This document shows positions 35,089 to 46,781 of a stretch of 64,000 bases of DNA, piece after piece; position 1 is the first letter of the stretch, and the number at the start of each line of letters is the position of its first letter. Origin of the DNA: Marchantia polymorpha subsp. ruderalis (lineage: Eukaryota > Streptophyta > Marchantiopsida > Marchantiales > Marchantiaceae); the NCBI GenBank assembly GCA_037833965.1, contig AP031356.1:15088501-15152500 (forward strand), given 5' to 3'. Under the pieces are notes generated by a model. The model made no database searches. It was not told the origin of the DNA and saw only the letters and a list, made by a program, of their open reading frames with translations. The position numbers and the translations under genes were made by a program.

Positions 35089-38000
35089 TGTGGTAACCCA
35101 CTTTTTGTTTTTTGTCGGAACTAAAACATTTTTGAATAGTAAGTACCGCGGCAGCAGCTGTAAATAGTAATCGGTACGCGAAACCAGAGGATCGAAGACA
35201 GTCAAGGGGTTTTTGGGCTTAGGCCACAGTGGGACGCTTGGGACGGAACGGGCGGTTCATGCTGCAGGATCCGCTTCGAGCACCTTCGGCGGTTGATCAC
35301 TCATAACTTTCTCAATTCGTAACGCCTTGAGTTGCTTCGGGTCTTGTTGCAAAGAGCTCGCGACGCTCGTTCTAACGAGACCAAGAACTTGTGAAACGGA
35401 TGAGAGGTCACTGAGTTATGAGTGCCGGAAGTTACTGATGGGGGGGGCCTTCGGCGGTAGAGCGACTTTGGCGGTACGCCTTCGGCGGAAGAACCGCCGG
35501 AAGATGCGCCTTGGGCGGTAGACGCCTTCGGTCAACGCCTTCGGGTCAACGCCTTCGGCGATACGGGAGAGTGCATTCGGCGGAAGAGTGAAACCCTCAT
35601 AACTTTCTCAATGCGCAACGCCTCGACTTGGTTAGGGTTTCGTTGGAAAGAGCTCGACGCGCTGATTCTAACGAGCCCAAGAACGCCACGAACGGAGGAG
35701 AATTCCGGGAGTTATGAAGGTCGCAAGATACTCAGCTTTCCGCCTGCGCACCGGCGAAGAAAGTTTTGTCCTATGCGCGGACGAAGGAAGTTCACCTCCA
35801 CACGTGCCGCCTGTGCACAGGTCACCTCCACACGTGCCGCCTGTGCACAGGCGCTTCGGCGTCGGCGGGAAATCCGCCTTGGGCCCTAGAAATGCGCCTT
35901 GTGGGGTAGAAAGTGTACGGCGCCTTCTGCGACAGCTCAGCGCCGCGGACGGACAGGTCAGCGCAGCGGACGGACAGCTCAGCGCCGCAGACAGCCAGGT
36001 CATCGCCGCGGACGGACTGTGGATAGGCGAACGCCTTCGGCGGAAGAGTAAAACCGACATTACTTTCTCAATTCTTAGCGGTTTGACTTGATTCGGGTCT
36101 CGTTGGAAAGAACTCGACGAGCTGGTTCCAACGAGACCAAGATCTCTTGAAACGGATGAGGCATCACCGAGTTAGAAGCGGCGGAAGTTTCTGATATGGA
36201 GGGCCTTCGGTGCTAACATTTAGAGGGGCCTTCGGCGTTAACACTTAGAGAGGCGGCTTACGCCGCGGACGGACGCGGACGCCTGTGCACAGGTGGACGG
36301 CCTGTGCACAGGCGGGTTGCAAGTAGGCGGCCTGTGCACAGGCAAGCCTTCGGCGGAAGGGTAAAATTGACATAGTGTTTTCAATTCTTAATGGTTTGCC
36401 AGGGTTAGGGTCTCGTTGGAAAGAGCTCGCGACGCTCGTTCCAACGAGCCCAAGCACGCCTGGGACGGATGGGAATTTAGGGAGTTAGGACTATCGGAAG
36501 ATACGTAGACGTTCTCCTTCGGCCCTAGATGTTCGCCTTCGGGGTTACGCTTCCGGGAATTCCGCCTTCGGAGGTAGGGAGATAGACTTTTGTCCGATGC
36601 GCGGACGGACGCCTTCGACGGTTGCAGGCCTTCGGCGGAAGAGTAAAACAGTGATAACTTTCTCAATTCTTATCCGTTTGACTTGGTTAGGGGCTCGTTG
36701 GAAAGAGCACAACACGCTCGTTCCAACGAGCCCAAGAACGTTGCAAACGAAGCAGGGATCCGGGAGTTATGGGCGTCGGGGTGACTGTTAGAGATTGACA
36801 AGGTGTGGAAGTGCGTCTTTGGCGGTTGGACGCATTCGGCGGTGCGCGGAAGGAGATTTCCTCCGGCGAGGATCGGGTGGTCATGAATGTAGAATGTTCA
36901 GGTGTGGCAGTGGCGGCCTGCGAGTAGGCGGCTTGCGTGTAGGACGCGTGGAACCCACAGTCCTCGGATTTTGGAGAAGGAATTTTGGCCTAGGTTCAGA
37001 GATCTTGCGGGGCCCATATCTTTGCGATGGACGGTCGGATGGATCTGAAATTTTGTGGGGCCGTTGATCTCGGCCGGCCACGCCTGCCTGCAAATTTTCA
37101 GCCTCAGATCTTGGATGGTAAGGCGCTGGCGGCTCTGTACAGTAGGCTTAGGATTCAGATTTAGGGTTAGGGTTAGATTTAGGTTGTAAGTTAGAGGGGA
37201 AGGCAGCCGCCGACTCCTCAGGTGTAGGTTCTGTTGCGGCTCGCACCATGGCAGTGCAGTGTAGTGTTAGTTAGGACTTAGAAGGTATAAAATAGTTCCA
37301 GGCGTTTTGCCTGGGGTTCTTTCCCATCAGAAGTGCAGATCAGGAACCCATTTCCTTTGCGTGTTTGTGTCCTTGAGTTCTGTCACCACGCACGAGGAGT
37401 TACAACTTAGCGTTCCGCATTTTGTAGCTGAAGGCCTTCGGCCGAATGTTCAGAGCTAGTCCATTGGTTAGAGACTTGAGTAGTTCGGATCTGCACCTGC
37501 GGGTGACTGCCGATGCTCAGAGCCAGTGACTAGTTAGATACTTGAACAGTTTCGCCCCTACACCTTCGAGTGTTTCTTTCTGATTGTACTCCTTGGGATT
37601 TTTCCCCTGAATGCCAAAGTGAAGTTTTGCTACTTCGTGTAAGCCTTGGTTGTAAATTCAGGTTACGCTGCAGCAGGTGCCTTGAGGGTAACCCCTGTAG
37701 TATTTCTGGGAATGACAAGTGCCTGAGAATTCAAACTCTTCAATAGACTGTTGTTGTGTTACTGGAATGTTTCTCAGTGAGTCCTTCAGTGCGGACCTGT
37801 GTTCTCTGCGCGTTTTGTGAGTTGAGAGTGTTGTTCACCGCGTAGGAGTGACTTCGATCCGAAGTAGGCAGTCCAAACCGGGTCTCCTACACTAGCAGCA
37901 AGCTGGTGGAAGTGTTGTAAAAGCCGGAGTTGGAAGTCACTGCCCGCAGCTTTGCCGAGTGTGCTCGCGAGAGACTTTCCCCCTGAAATCTTGAAGTAGA

Positions 38001-38258
38001 GGTCCTAACGGATCTCTGGGTTGTGTTTCTGTAGTTTCAGGTGTGTGTGTGTGTGTGTGTTACGCTGCACTGTGCGACCTCCGAGTGCGCTCCGAGTGGA
38101 CACTTGCAGTATTTCTGGGAGTGACAGTTGCCTGAGAATTCAAACTCCTCAATAGTCTGTTAAAACGTGACACTTTGTACCCTGTGTGATCCTCTGTCCC
38201 TGTGGGTTCGACCTTTCTACCACTATATTGCAGTTTTAGCCTTTAGTGGGTTATTACA
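35089..38258 (+). repeat. D LTR 7
   Basis: 3,170 bp carrying the linked G/C variants; the last copy to do so. Confidence 0.93.
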
Positions 38259-38765
38259 TAAGAAGCCGACGACTTCTTTTTGGCGCCGCTGCCGGGGACA
38301 GAGCGTCAACACAAGAGTACGTGTGCAGAAATGCACGATCAATATCAATTGCTATCACCAACAAAGAAGAGTGCGATGGTGATAGGCTGCGGATTTTTTT
38401 CAATTTCTTGCGCAAGAAGGTCTGGAGTTGGTTCAATCACAAAAGTAGAGCACCTGACGAGATTGACACTTACTCTCAACGATGCGCGAAGTTGTTGCAC
38501 ATATCGAGAGCTTGGCTATTACATCCGAATCCTGTCCAAGCTTCAAAATTTTCAGAGAGGGAAGAAGAAAAATTTTTGTGACTACACTGAGCAGTTTCAA
38601 GATCTGTTAGACCGAATTCCAAAGACAGGGATAGGAGATCCCTACACCACTTAACAGAGAACTGCCAGATCTGTCATTGCAGTTGTTGGGCACCTGGGTG
38701 AACTCCAATTTGAAATATCATTTCTAAACTGTTCGCGAGGTCGCTCACAATTGAGGAGGGGAGCA
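38259..38765 (+). mobile_element. D internal region 7
   Basis: 507 bp with the same content as internal region 1; the last internal region of the array. Confidence 0.92.
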
Positions 38766-41700
38766 TGTGGTAACCCACTTTTTGTTTTTTGTCGGAACTA
38801 AAACATTTTTGAATAGTAAGTACCGCGGCAGCAGCTGTAAATAGTAATCGGTACGCGAAACCAGAGGATCGAAGACAGTCAAGGGGTTTTTGGGCTTAGG
38901 CCACAGTGGGACGCTTGGGACGGAACGGGCGGTTCATGCTGCAGGATCCGCTTCGAGCACCTTCGGCGGTTGATCACTCATAACTTTCTCAATTCGTAAC
39001 GCCTTGAGTTGCTTCGGGTCTTGTTGCAAAGAGCTCGCGACGCTCGTTCTAACGAGACCAAGAACTTGTGAAACGGATGAGAGGTCACTGAGTTATGAGT
39101 GCCGGAAGTTACTGATGGGGGGGGCCTTCGGCGGTAGAGCGACTTTGGCGGTACGCCTTCGGCGGAAGAACCGCCGGAAGATGCGCCTTGGGCGGTAGAC
39201 GCCTTCGGTCAACGCCTTCGGGTCAACGCCTTCGGCGATACGGGAGAGTGCATTCGGCGGAAGAGTGAAACCCTCATAACTTTCTCAATGCGCAACGCCT
39301 CGACTTGGTTAGGGTTTCGTTGGAAAGAGCTCGACGCGCTGATTCTAACGAGCCCAAGAACGCCACGAACGGAGGAGAATTCCGGGAGTTATGAAGGTCG
39401 CAAGATACTCAGCTTTCCGCCTGCGCACCGGCGAAGAAAGTTTTGTCCTATGCGCGGACGAAGGAAGTTCACCTCCACACGTGCCGCCTGTGCACAGGTC
39501 ACCTCCACACGTGCCGCCTGTGCACAGGCGCTTCGGCGTCGGCGGGAAATCCGCCTTGGGCCCTAGAAATGCGCCTTGTGGGGTAGAAAGTGTACGGCGC
39601 CTTCTGCGACAGCTCAGCGCCGCGGACGGACAGGTCAGCGCAGCGGACGGACAGCTCAGCGCCGCAGACAGCCAGGTCATCGCCGCGGACGGACTGTGGA
39701 TAGGCGAACGCCTTCGGCGGAAGAGTAAAACCGACATTACTTTCTCAATTCTTAGCGGTTTGACTTGATTCGGGTCTCGTTGGAAAGAACTCGACGAGCT
39801 GGTTCCAACGAGACCAAGATCTCTTGAAACGGATGAGGCATCACCGAGTTAGAAGCGGCGGAAGTTTCTGATATGGAGGGCCTTCGGTGCTAACATTTAG
39901 AGGGGCCTTCGGCGTTAACACTTAGAGAGGCGGCTTACGCCGCGGACGGACGCGGACGCCTGTGCACAGGTGGACGGCCTGTGCACAGGCGGGTTGCAAG
40001 TAGGCGGCCTGTGCACAGGCAAGCCTTCGGCGGAAGGGTAAAATTGACATAGTGTTTTCAATTCTTAATGGTTTGCCAGGGTTAGGGTCTCGTTGGAAAG
40101 AACTCGCGACGCTCGTTCCAACGAGCCCAAGCACGCCTGGGACGGATGGGAATTTAGGGAGTTAGGACTATCGGAAGATACGTAGACGTTCTCCTTCGGC
40201 CCTAGATGTTCGCCTTCGGGGTTACGTTTCCGGGAATTCCGCCTTCGGAGGTAGGGAGATAGACTTTTGTCCGATGCGCGGACGGACGCCTTCGACGGTT
40301 GCAGGCCTTCGGCGGAAGAGTAAAACAGTGATAACTTTCTCAATTCTTATCCGTTTGACTTGGTTAGGGGCTCGTTGGAAAGAGCACAACACGCTCGTTC
40401 CAACGAGCCCAAGAACGTTGCAAACGAAGCAGGGATCCGGGAGTTATGGGCGTCGGGGTGACTGTTAGAGATTGACAAGGTGTGGAAGTGCGTCTTTGGC
40501 GGTTGGACGCATTCGGCGGTGCGCGGAAGGAGATTTCCTCCGGCGAGGATCGGGTGGTCATGAATGTAGAATGTTCAGGTGTGGCAGTGGCGGCCTGCGA
40601 GTAGGCGGCTTGCGTGTAGGACGCGTGGAACCCACAGTCCTCGGATTTTGGAGAAGGAATTTTGGCCTAGGTTCAGAGATCTTGCGGGGCCCATATCTTT
40701 GCGATGGACGGTCGGATGGATCTGAAATTTTGTGGGGCCGTTGATCTCGGCCGGCCACGCCTGCCTGCAAATTTTCAGCCTCAGATCTTGGATGGTAAGG
40801 CGCTGGCGGCTCTGTACAGTAGGCTTAGGATTCAGATTTAGGGTTAGGGTTAGATTTAGGTTGTAAGTTAGAGGGGAAGGCAGCCGCCGACTCCTCAGGT
40901 GTAGGTTCTGTTGCGGCTCGCACCATGGCAGTGCAGTGTAGTGTTAGTTAGGACTTAGAAGGTATAAAATAGTTCCAGGCGTTTTGCCTGGGGTTCTTTC
41001 CCATCAGAAGTGCAGATCAGGAACCCATTTCCTTTGCGTGTTTGTGTCCTTGAGTTCTGTCACCACGCACGAGGAGTTACAACTTAGCGTTCCGCATTTT
41101 GTAGCTGAAGGCCTTCGGCCGAATGTTCAGAGCTAGTCCATTGGTTAGAGACTTGAGTAGTTCGGATCTGCACCTGCGGGTGACTGCCGATGCTCAGAGC
41201 CAGTGACTAGTTAGATACTTGAACAGTTTCGCCCCTACACCTTCGAGTGTTTCTTTCTGATTGTACTCCTTGGGATTTTTCCCCTGAATGCCAAAGTGAA
41301 GTTTTGCTACTTCGTGTAAGCCTTGGTTGTAAATTCAGGTTACGCTGCAGCAGGTGCCTTGAGGGTAACCCCTGTAGTATTTCTGGGAATGACAAGTGCC
41401 TGAGAATTCAAACTCTTCAATAGACTGTTGTTGTGTTACTGGAATGTTTCTCAGTGAGTCCTTCAGTGCGGACCTGTGTTCTCTGCGCGTTTTGTGAGTT
41501 GAGAGTGTTGTTCACCGCGTAGGAGTGACTTCGATCCGAAGTAGGCAGTCCAAACCGGGTCTCCTACACTAGCAGCAAGCTGGTGGAAGTGTTGTAAAAG
41601 CCGGAGTTGGAAGTCACTGCCCGCAGCTTTGCCGAGTGTGCTCGCGAGAGACTTTCCCCCTGAAATCTTGAAGTAGAGGTCCTAACGGATCTCTGGGTTG

Positions 41701-41935
41701 TGTTTCTGTAGTTTCAGGTGTGTGTGTGTGTGTGTGTTACGCTGCACTGTGCGACCTCCGAGTGCGCTCCGAGTGGACACTTGCAGTATTTCTGGGAGTG
41801 ACAGTTGCCTGAGAATTCAAACTCCTCAATAGTCTGTTAAAACGTGACACTTTGTACCCTGTGTGATCCTCTGTCCCTGTGGGTTCGACCTTTCTACCAC
41901 TATATTGCAGTTTTAGCCTTTAGTGGGTTATTACA
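38766..41935 (+). repeat. D LTR 8
   Basis: 3,170 bp. It reverts to the A (40102) and T state of LTRs 1 to 3. It ends TTATTACA at 41935 and is followed by the target duplication, not a PBS, so it is the true 3' end of the array. Confidence 0.93.
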
Positions 41936-41940
41936 GTGCA
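41936..41940. repeat. Target-site duplication GTGCA (right, D array)
   Basis: Exact copy of 13022-13026. Downstream bases continue the interrupted C LTR. Confidence 0.92.
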
Positions 41941-42141
41941 GTTCCGAACTACTCAAGTCTCTAACCAATGTACTAGCTCTGAACATTCGGCCGCAGGCCT
42001 TCAGCTACAAAATGCGGAACGCTAAGTTGTAACTCCTCGTGCGTGGTGACAGAACTCAAGGACACAAACACGCAAAGGAAATGGGTTCCTGATCTATACT
42101 TCTGAGTTTGGGAAAGAACCCCAGGCAAAACGCCTGGAACT

Positions 42142-42149
42142 ATTTTATA
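42142..42149 (-). promoter_or_regulatory. TATA box of C LTR
   Basis: TATAAAAT on the minus strand, 36 bases downstream of the U3 ORF stop at 42186. It is followed by the conserved CCAGGCGTTTTGCCTGG inverted repeat. Confidence 0.6.
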
Positions 42150-42185
42150 CCTTCTAAGTCCTAACTAGCACTACACTGCACTACG

Positions 42186-44938
42186 CTACACGCCTGCGCG
42201 GAACCACGCTACACTACACTCCGCGGAACCTGTGCTACGTCTCCTGCGCGGCGGACTACCGCGCACTAGCTCCCTACCCTGCCAGTCTTCCGCTCGACTG
42301 CGCAGTCCCAATCGCTGCAACGCCGCGGACACCTCCACTTCGAGGGCGGACATGGTATCCTGCGCCTTCGACAGAAAAGCATCGAGCTTCTTTGCTACCT
42401 TCCGCCGACTCCTACTGTCGCCTGACAACAACCCGGCTGCGCGAAGTTCAAACTCACGCAGTGTGAGTTTCTCCTGCGCCTTCACTTCCCAGTGGGCGTA
42501 GCCCTTGAGACAGTGGGCGACACGCCTCGCCGTCTCGACCTTTGTGCGATCTGCCTCCTTCCTGCGATCCTCTTCAACTATCACTAATTGCGATTCGGCC
42601 TCAGCACGTTGCGCTCTCAATTCGCCACACTCTGACTGTAGCCTGCGGATTACCTCCTCATCCGCCTGCCGTGCGAGCTGACATTGTTCCAACAACCGCG
42701 TCTGTCGCACGAGCTCCTCTGACAAAATCCGATTCTGGGCCTGCTCAGAAATTAGTGCTTCTGTGACCTTCACCTGCTCCTTGGTGAGCTCTTCCAGTTT
42801 CCCATCCCTCACCTTCTCGGAGTACTTGTAGAATTTCTGATTAAGTTTATACTGACCCCACAAGCATTCATGCTTCTCCTTCAATTCCCTCAACTCCTGG
42901 TCCACTCTAGCTAATAGCTTGCTGGTGTGGACTTTAGTGCGAGTCCGCCTGCGCACTAACTCGATGTAAGATCCCGGCTGAAGTGGGTCGGCGTATTTAT
43001 CGACTTTGCGATCCAAGTACCTCAGCAACGGAATCACCTGCTCAGAGAGCGCCGCCGCCGGCGCTCCAACAATTTCCTCCTCCTCCTCCTCGGTGTCCCC
43101 TGCTCCTGACATTTCTTCGGTGGAGCCTCCGTCGTCATCATCCGAGTGGAGAATTTCAGTCGCCATTGATTGCGTCGGCGACTGACCCGAGTGGGGCTGC
43201 ACGTCGTCGACGTGTGCTGCCTGCGAAGGCACGGCTGCAGCCGCGCTGCTCTTCGCCAAAATGTCTAAGGCGGTAGGCGAATGTGCCCGTGCGGCATCCC
43301 CGCCGCTCGCTTGTTGGTCGTCCACCGTGTCCTCTCTGCCGCCGACGCCCGCCGCCGAAGGCGATCGAGCGGAGGGTGGCTGCGCGGGGTTTGATTGCGC
43401 ATCGCGCATCGAAATTTCATCCCGCGGACAGTCACTCCGCTCCTCCGTCTGTTGCTGCTCCCTTGATCGGTCCGCGGGGGCTGTGCTTGGCCTGTGCGCA
43501 GGCGCAAATGCCGGCGCCTTGTCCGCCGCAGGCGTAGCGCCGCGGACGTCCATCGCCAAAGGCGACATGGCCAGGGGCCGCTCGCCCGATGTCCCTTGGC
43601 CCTGAGGCCCTACCGCCAAAGGCGCATCTACCGGCGGATTACCCGCCGATAGTGTAGCCTCCGCACGCTCTCTGCTCGTATCTCCTCGGCTCGAAGGCCC
43701 TGGCGCCGAAGGCGCAAATTGCGGCGCGTGGTGCGCCGGAGGGTCTGGCCCCGAGGGCCAGTGTCTCGTAGGCGGCTCTTCCGCCGGCTCCTTCCCCTTC
43801 CTACGTTGGAACGGGGGTGATTCCTGCCTGTGCACAGGCGGCACGTGTGGAGGTGACCTGTGCACAGGCGAACGCCTGTGCACAGGCGGACTGCTCCTTC
43901 CCACGCGTAAGCGTAGATCTACGTCCACTTGTGATCGTCTGTCCGCGGAGGCTCGTCCGTCCGCGGAGTCTCGTCTGTGCGCAAACGGAACACCTGTCCG
44001 CAACGCACGTGGTAACTCCGGAGGCCCTTGGCCCGTAGGCGGCCTCACGCCTGTCGAGGCTGCAGCGTGGTCCGTTGCTCCTGCGGTCGTCCGCGCTTCC
44101 TCTTGCTTCTCTGGCGACGCACTTCCTTTCTCCGTCGCAATCGTCGCCGTGTCCGCACTGTTGGCTGGTAACACCAGTCTGCGTGCCTTCTGCTTCGGCC
44201 GGCTGTATGACTCGTACAACGGCCGCGGTCGAATGGGAGCAGAGGGTTCTTGATGCTGCTCCTCTTCGGACTCTTCTCTCCATCGCCGCTTCCGCGGCAC
44301 TCGTGTTGCAGGAGTGTTTCTCCCTTCGTCCCTCCGCCTTGATGGGGTAGAAGTCGGTGACTCCTCTGCATCAGTGTCGACCTCATTCTCCCGCACATAC
44401 TTCCCGGGATGGTCGACGGACAACGGCGGAAAATGCTCAAGCTCCGCCGCTGTCAAACAATTCCGCTGTCGATAAAAATTGATGAGGAAAGGAGAGAGAT
44501 GGTTTAGAGTTCCCCCCTTCTCCTCAAAAGCGTGCTGTCGCATCACCCTGTGCAGGATGCTCGCCCAGTGAATTGGAGTTCCCTCGATGACGCACTCCAC
44601 AAAAGAGACCTGCCACAATGTGATGTAGCAGGCGCGGTGTGGCTGCAGTAATTGCATCAGCGCCGCGGACAAAGTCCGGCGAAATTGATCCTTGTAATCA
44701 CGGGTCCTGTATTCATTCTACTTCCGCACCGCTCGAGCTCCTTTCTCTCTCGGCAAACTCTAATCGCCCTCAATTCCAACTCACGCGCACTCACTTCTCC
44801 CTCAATCACCAAGAAATCCCCTGTGCGGCGACGTCGAGAATGTTCAGCAGCCAGCAGATGGACGCGCGCAGCGCGCACAAGAGATTGGAATCGCGAATTC
44901 AAGAATGGGACGCTCTCCGCTGCCCGGTCGAAGGTCAT
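42186..44938 (-). pseudogene. C U3-encoded ORF with internal deletion
   Basis: This is a homologue of the A1 and B U3 ORFs. It begins MTFDR at 44938, matching the N-terminal extension of B for about 70 residues. A deletion of about 390 bp near 44718 (relative to B) then removes the MSKLG start and about 115 residues and shifts the frame. The rest is open for over 830 codons to 42186. It holds the TLNHLSPFLINFYR segment, basic RVPRKRRW, a long disordered region with many PVHR repeats encoded by CCTGTGCACAGG palindromes, SPTALDILA, MATEIL, an acidic run, RYLDRK, a coiled coil and a basic tail. The array insertion lies downstream, in R/U5, and does not hit this ORF. Confidence 0.8.
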
Positions 44939-45999
44939 GGTCGGCTCTTGCTCGTGGAGGACGTCTCACTTGATGGCCGCGCCGGCTCTACGCTGGAACG
45001 GTCTCCGCTCTCACGCGCGGCTTCACGCTCCGCCGTCGCCGATTAAACTCTCACGCTCGAATTGGCGGATTTGAACTCCGCGAGCGTATTACCCCGCGGA
45101 CATGGGAGCGCAGCGCCGAAGGCGAGTTTTCCGCCTTGCGCGGTACACTTGTTCGTACCGCCTCTCGGCCAATCCCCTTCTGCCTCGACGCGTGTGTCCG
45201 CATGTCGGACAAAAGTTCAACTCCTGCCTGTGCGCAGGCAGACTCCTCGGCGGATTCTCCGCCGGCGCGGAACTTCATCCTCCTGTGCACAGGCGCACGC
45301 CTGTGCGCAGGCGAATTCCGTCCGCGGCGTCGCGCTGGCGCGGAAGGCGTCGTACACTTTCTACCTCACAAGGCGCATTTCTAGGGCCCAAGGCGGATTT
45401 TCCGCCGACGCCGAAGCGCCTGTGCACAGGCGACCTGTGCGTAGGCGGACTTTGCGCCTCCCCAAACCCTACTTCGCCTGTGCACAGGCGAACTTCCTTC
45501 GTCCGCGCATAGGACAAAACTTGATCCCCCTTCCTCGTAGGCGGAATTCCCGCCGGTGGCGAACTCCTTCCGCCGAAGGCGAACGTCTACGTATCTTCCA
45601 ATAGTGATAACTCCCTAAGTCCTCATCCGTTCCAAGCGTTCTTGGACTCGTTGGAATCAGTGCGTCGAGATCTTTCCAACGAGACCCTAACTCGGTCAAG
45701 GCGCCCGAGGGTTGACCTAATTATGAAGGATTTCCCTACCGCCGCGGACGCAACCTCCGAAGGCGGGTTTTGCGCCTTGCGCCGAAGGGATCCTAACTGC
45801 AGAGCTCGCAGGGAGGGTGGTGCCCATTCTTACTGCTGCACCCCAAATCCTAGATTCTACAAGATCCCTCAAGAATCCCCGCGATCTTCCGGATTCACTC
45901 TGTTTTGATGTACCGAAGGCTATTTACAATGCTGCCAGGGTACAGTTTTTTTCAAAAATGTTTTAATTTCCTCAAAATTACCAAAAGTGGGGTACCACA

Positions 46000-46004
46000 G
46001 CGGA
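46000..46004. repeat. Target-site duplication GCGGA (right, C)
   Basis: Exact copy of 12245-12249, directly after the 5' terminus of the C LTR. Confidence 0.9.
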
Positions 46005-46015
46005 CGAAGGCGGTT

Positions 46016-46031
46016 CGCCTACGCGTAGGCG
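46016..46031. repeat. 16-bp palindrome CGCCTACGCGTAGGCG (copy 1)
   Basis: Perfect palindrome, repeated exactly at 46051-46066. A shortened form occurs inside the U3 ORF near 48165. Confidence 0.8.
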
Positions 46032-46050
46032 CGATGTCCGCTGCGAATGT

Positions 46051-46066
46051 CGCCTACGCGTAGGCG
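46051..46066. repeat. 16-bp palindrome CGCCTACGCGTAGGCG (copy 2)
   Basis: Second exact copy, 35 bp after the first. Confidence 0.8.
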
Positions 46067-46781
46067 AGGAAACCTCTGCCCAGGCGGACGAGCAAAGTTC
46101 GCCTACGCACAGGCGCTTCGGCGTTGGCGGAAAATCCGCCTTCGGCCCTAGAAATGCGCCTTCGGGGTTAGAAATTGTACGACGCCTTCCGCGCCAGCGC
46201 AACAGCGCGGACGGGCGAGGAACCACCGGAGTAGTAAAATCCGTACGGACCGTACGGACTGTACAGACGGAACGGATGGATGCGCCTTCGGTCGGACGGA
46301 GTTGCGGCGGCGAGAGCGCCAACGGAGAGGCAAGAAATGGACAGACTGGACGGAGCCTGTTGACCGCGGTCAACGCCTTCCGCGCTAGTGCAGCAGCGCG
46401 GACGGAATTCGCCTACGCGCAGGCGAGCGCCTACGCACAGGTGGGTGAAGTTCCGCGCCGGCGAAGATTCCGCCGAGGATTCCGCCTACGCAGAAGGAAG
46501 TTGAACTTTTGTCCGATGCGCGGACGATCGCCTTCGGCGGAGGGGGATTGGCCGAGGAGCGGTACGAACGAGTGTAGCGTGCAAGGCGAGAAAGACGCCT
46601 TCGGCGCTGCGCACCCGTGTCCGCGGCGTAGTACGCTAGCGGAGTTCAAATTTGCCAATTCGAGCGTGTGAGTTAAATCAGCGTCGGCGGAGCGTGAAGC
46701 CGCGCGTGAGAGTGGAGACCGTTTTAGCGTAGAGCCGGCGCGGCCATCAAGTGATTCGACCCTCACGACCAAGAGCCGACC

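Larger units (their letters stand above)
13027..41935 (+). mobile_element. D: tandem array of eight LTRs and seven internals
   Basis: The 28,909-bp stretch equals seven periods of 3,677 bp plus one 3,170-bp LTR. Each unit reads LTR (TGTGGTAACCC to GGGTTATTACA), tRNA-Asp PBS, gag remnant, pol tail remnant and PPT. Neighbouring units share the LTR between them. Copies are almost identical; I found only four variable positions. D has no pro, RT, RNase H or integrase and no U3 ORF, so it depends on enzymes supplied in trans. The single flanking duplication points to one insertion followed by growth through unequal recombination between LTRs. Copy number in an assembly of such identical repeats may be inexact. 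Confidence 0.93.
41941..45999 (-). repeat. C solo LTR, U3 segment
   Basis: Continuation of the minus-strand LTR up to its 5' terminus (TGTGGTACCCC read leftward from 45999). With 12250-13026 it totals about 4,836 bp, close to the 4,871 bp of A. It contains the TATA box, the degraded U3 ORF and, at about 45600-45727, the hairpin module. The leading part (44939-45999) is non-coding and dense in GCCTTCGGC and CCTGTGCACAGG palindromes. Confidence 0.9.

Noticed and set aside
13027..41935. Array as satellite DNA, rDNA spacer or CRISPR-like repeat
   Set aside because: Each unit has LTR termini, a tRNA-Asp PBS, gag and pol remnants and a PPT, and one target duplication flanks the whole. There are no rRNA sequences and no short repeat-spacer pattern.
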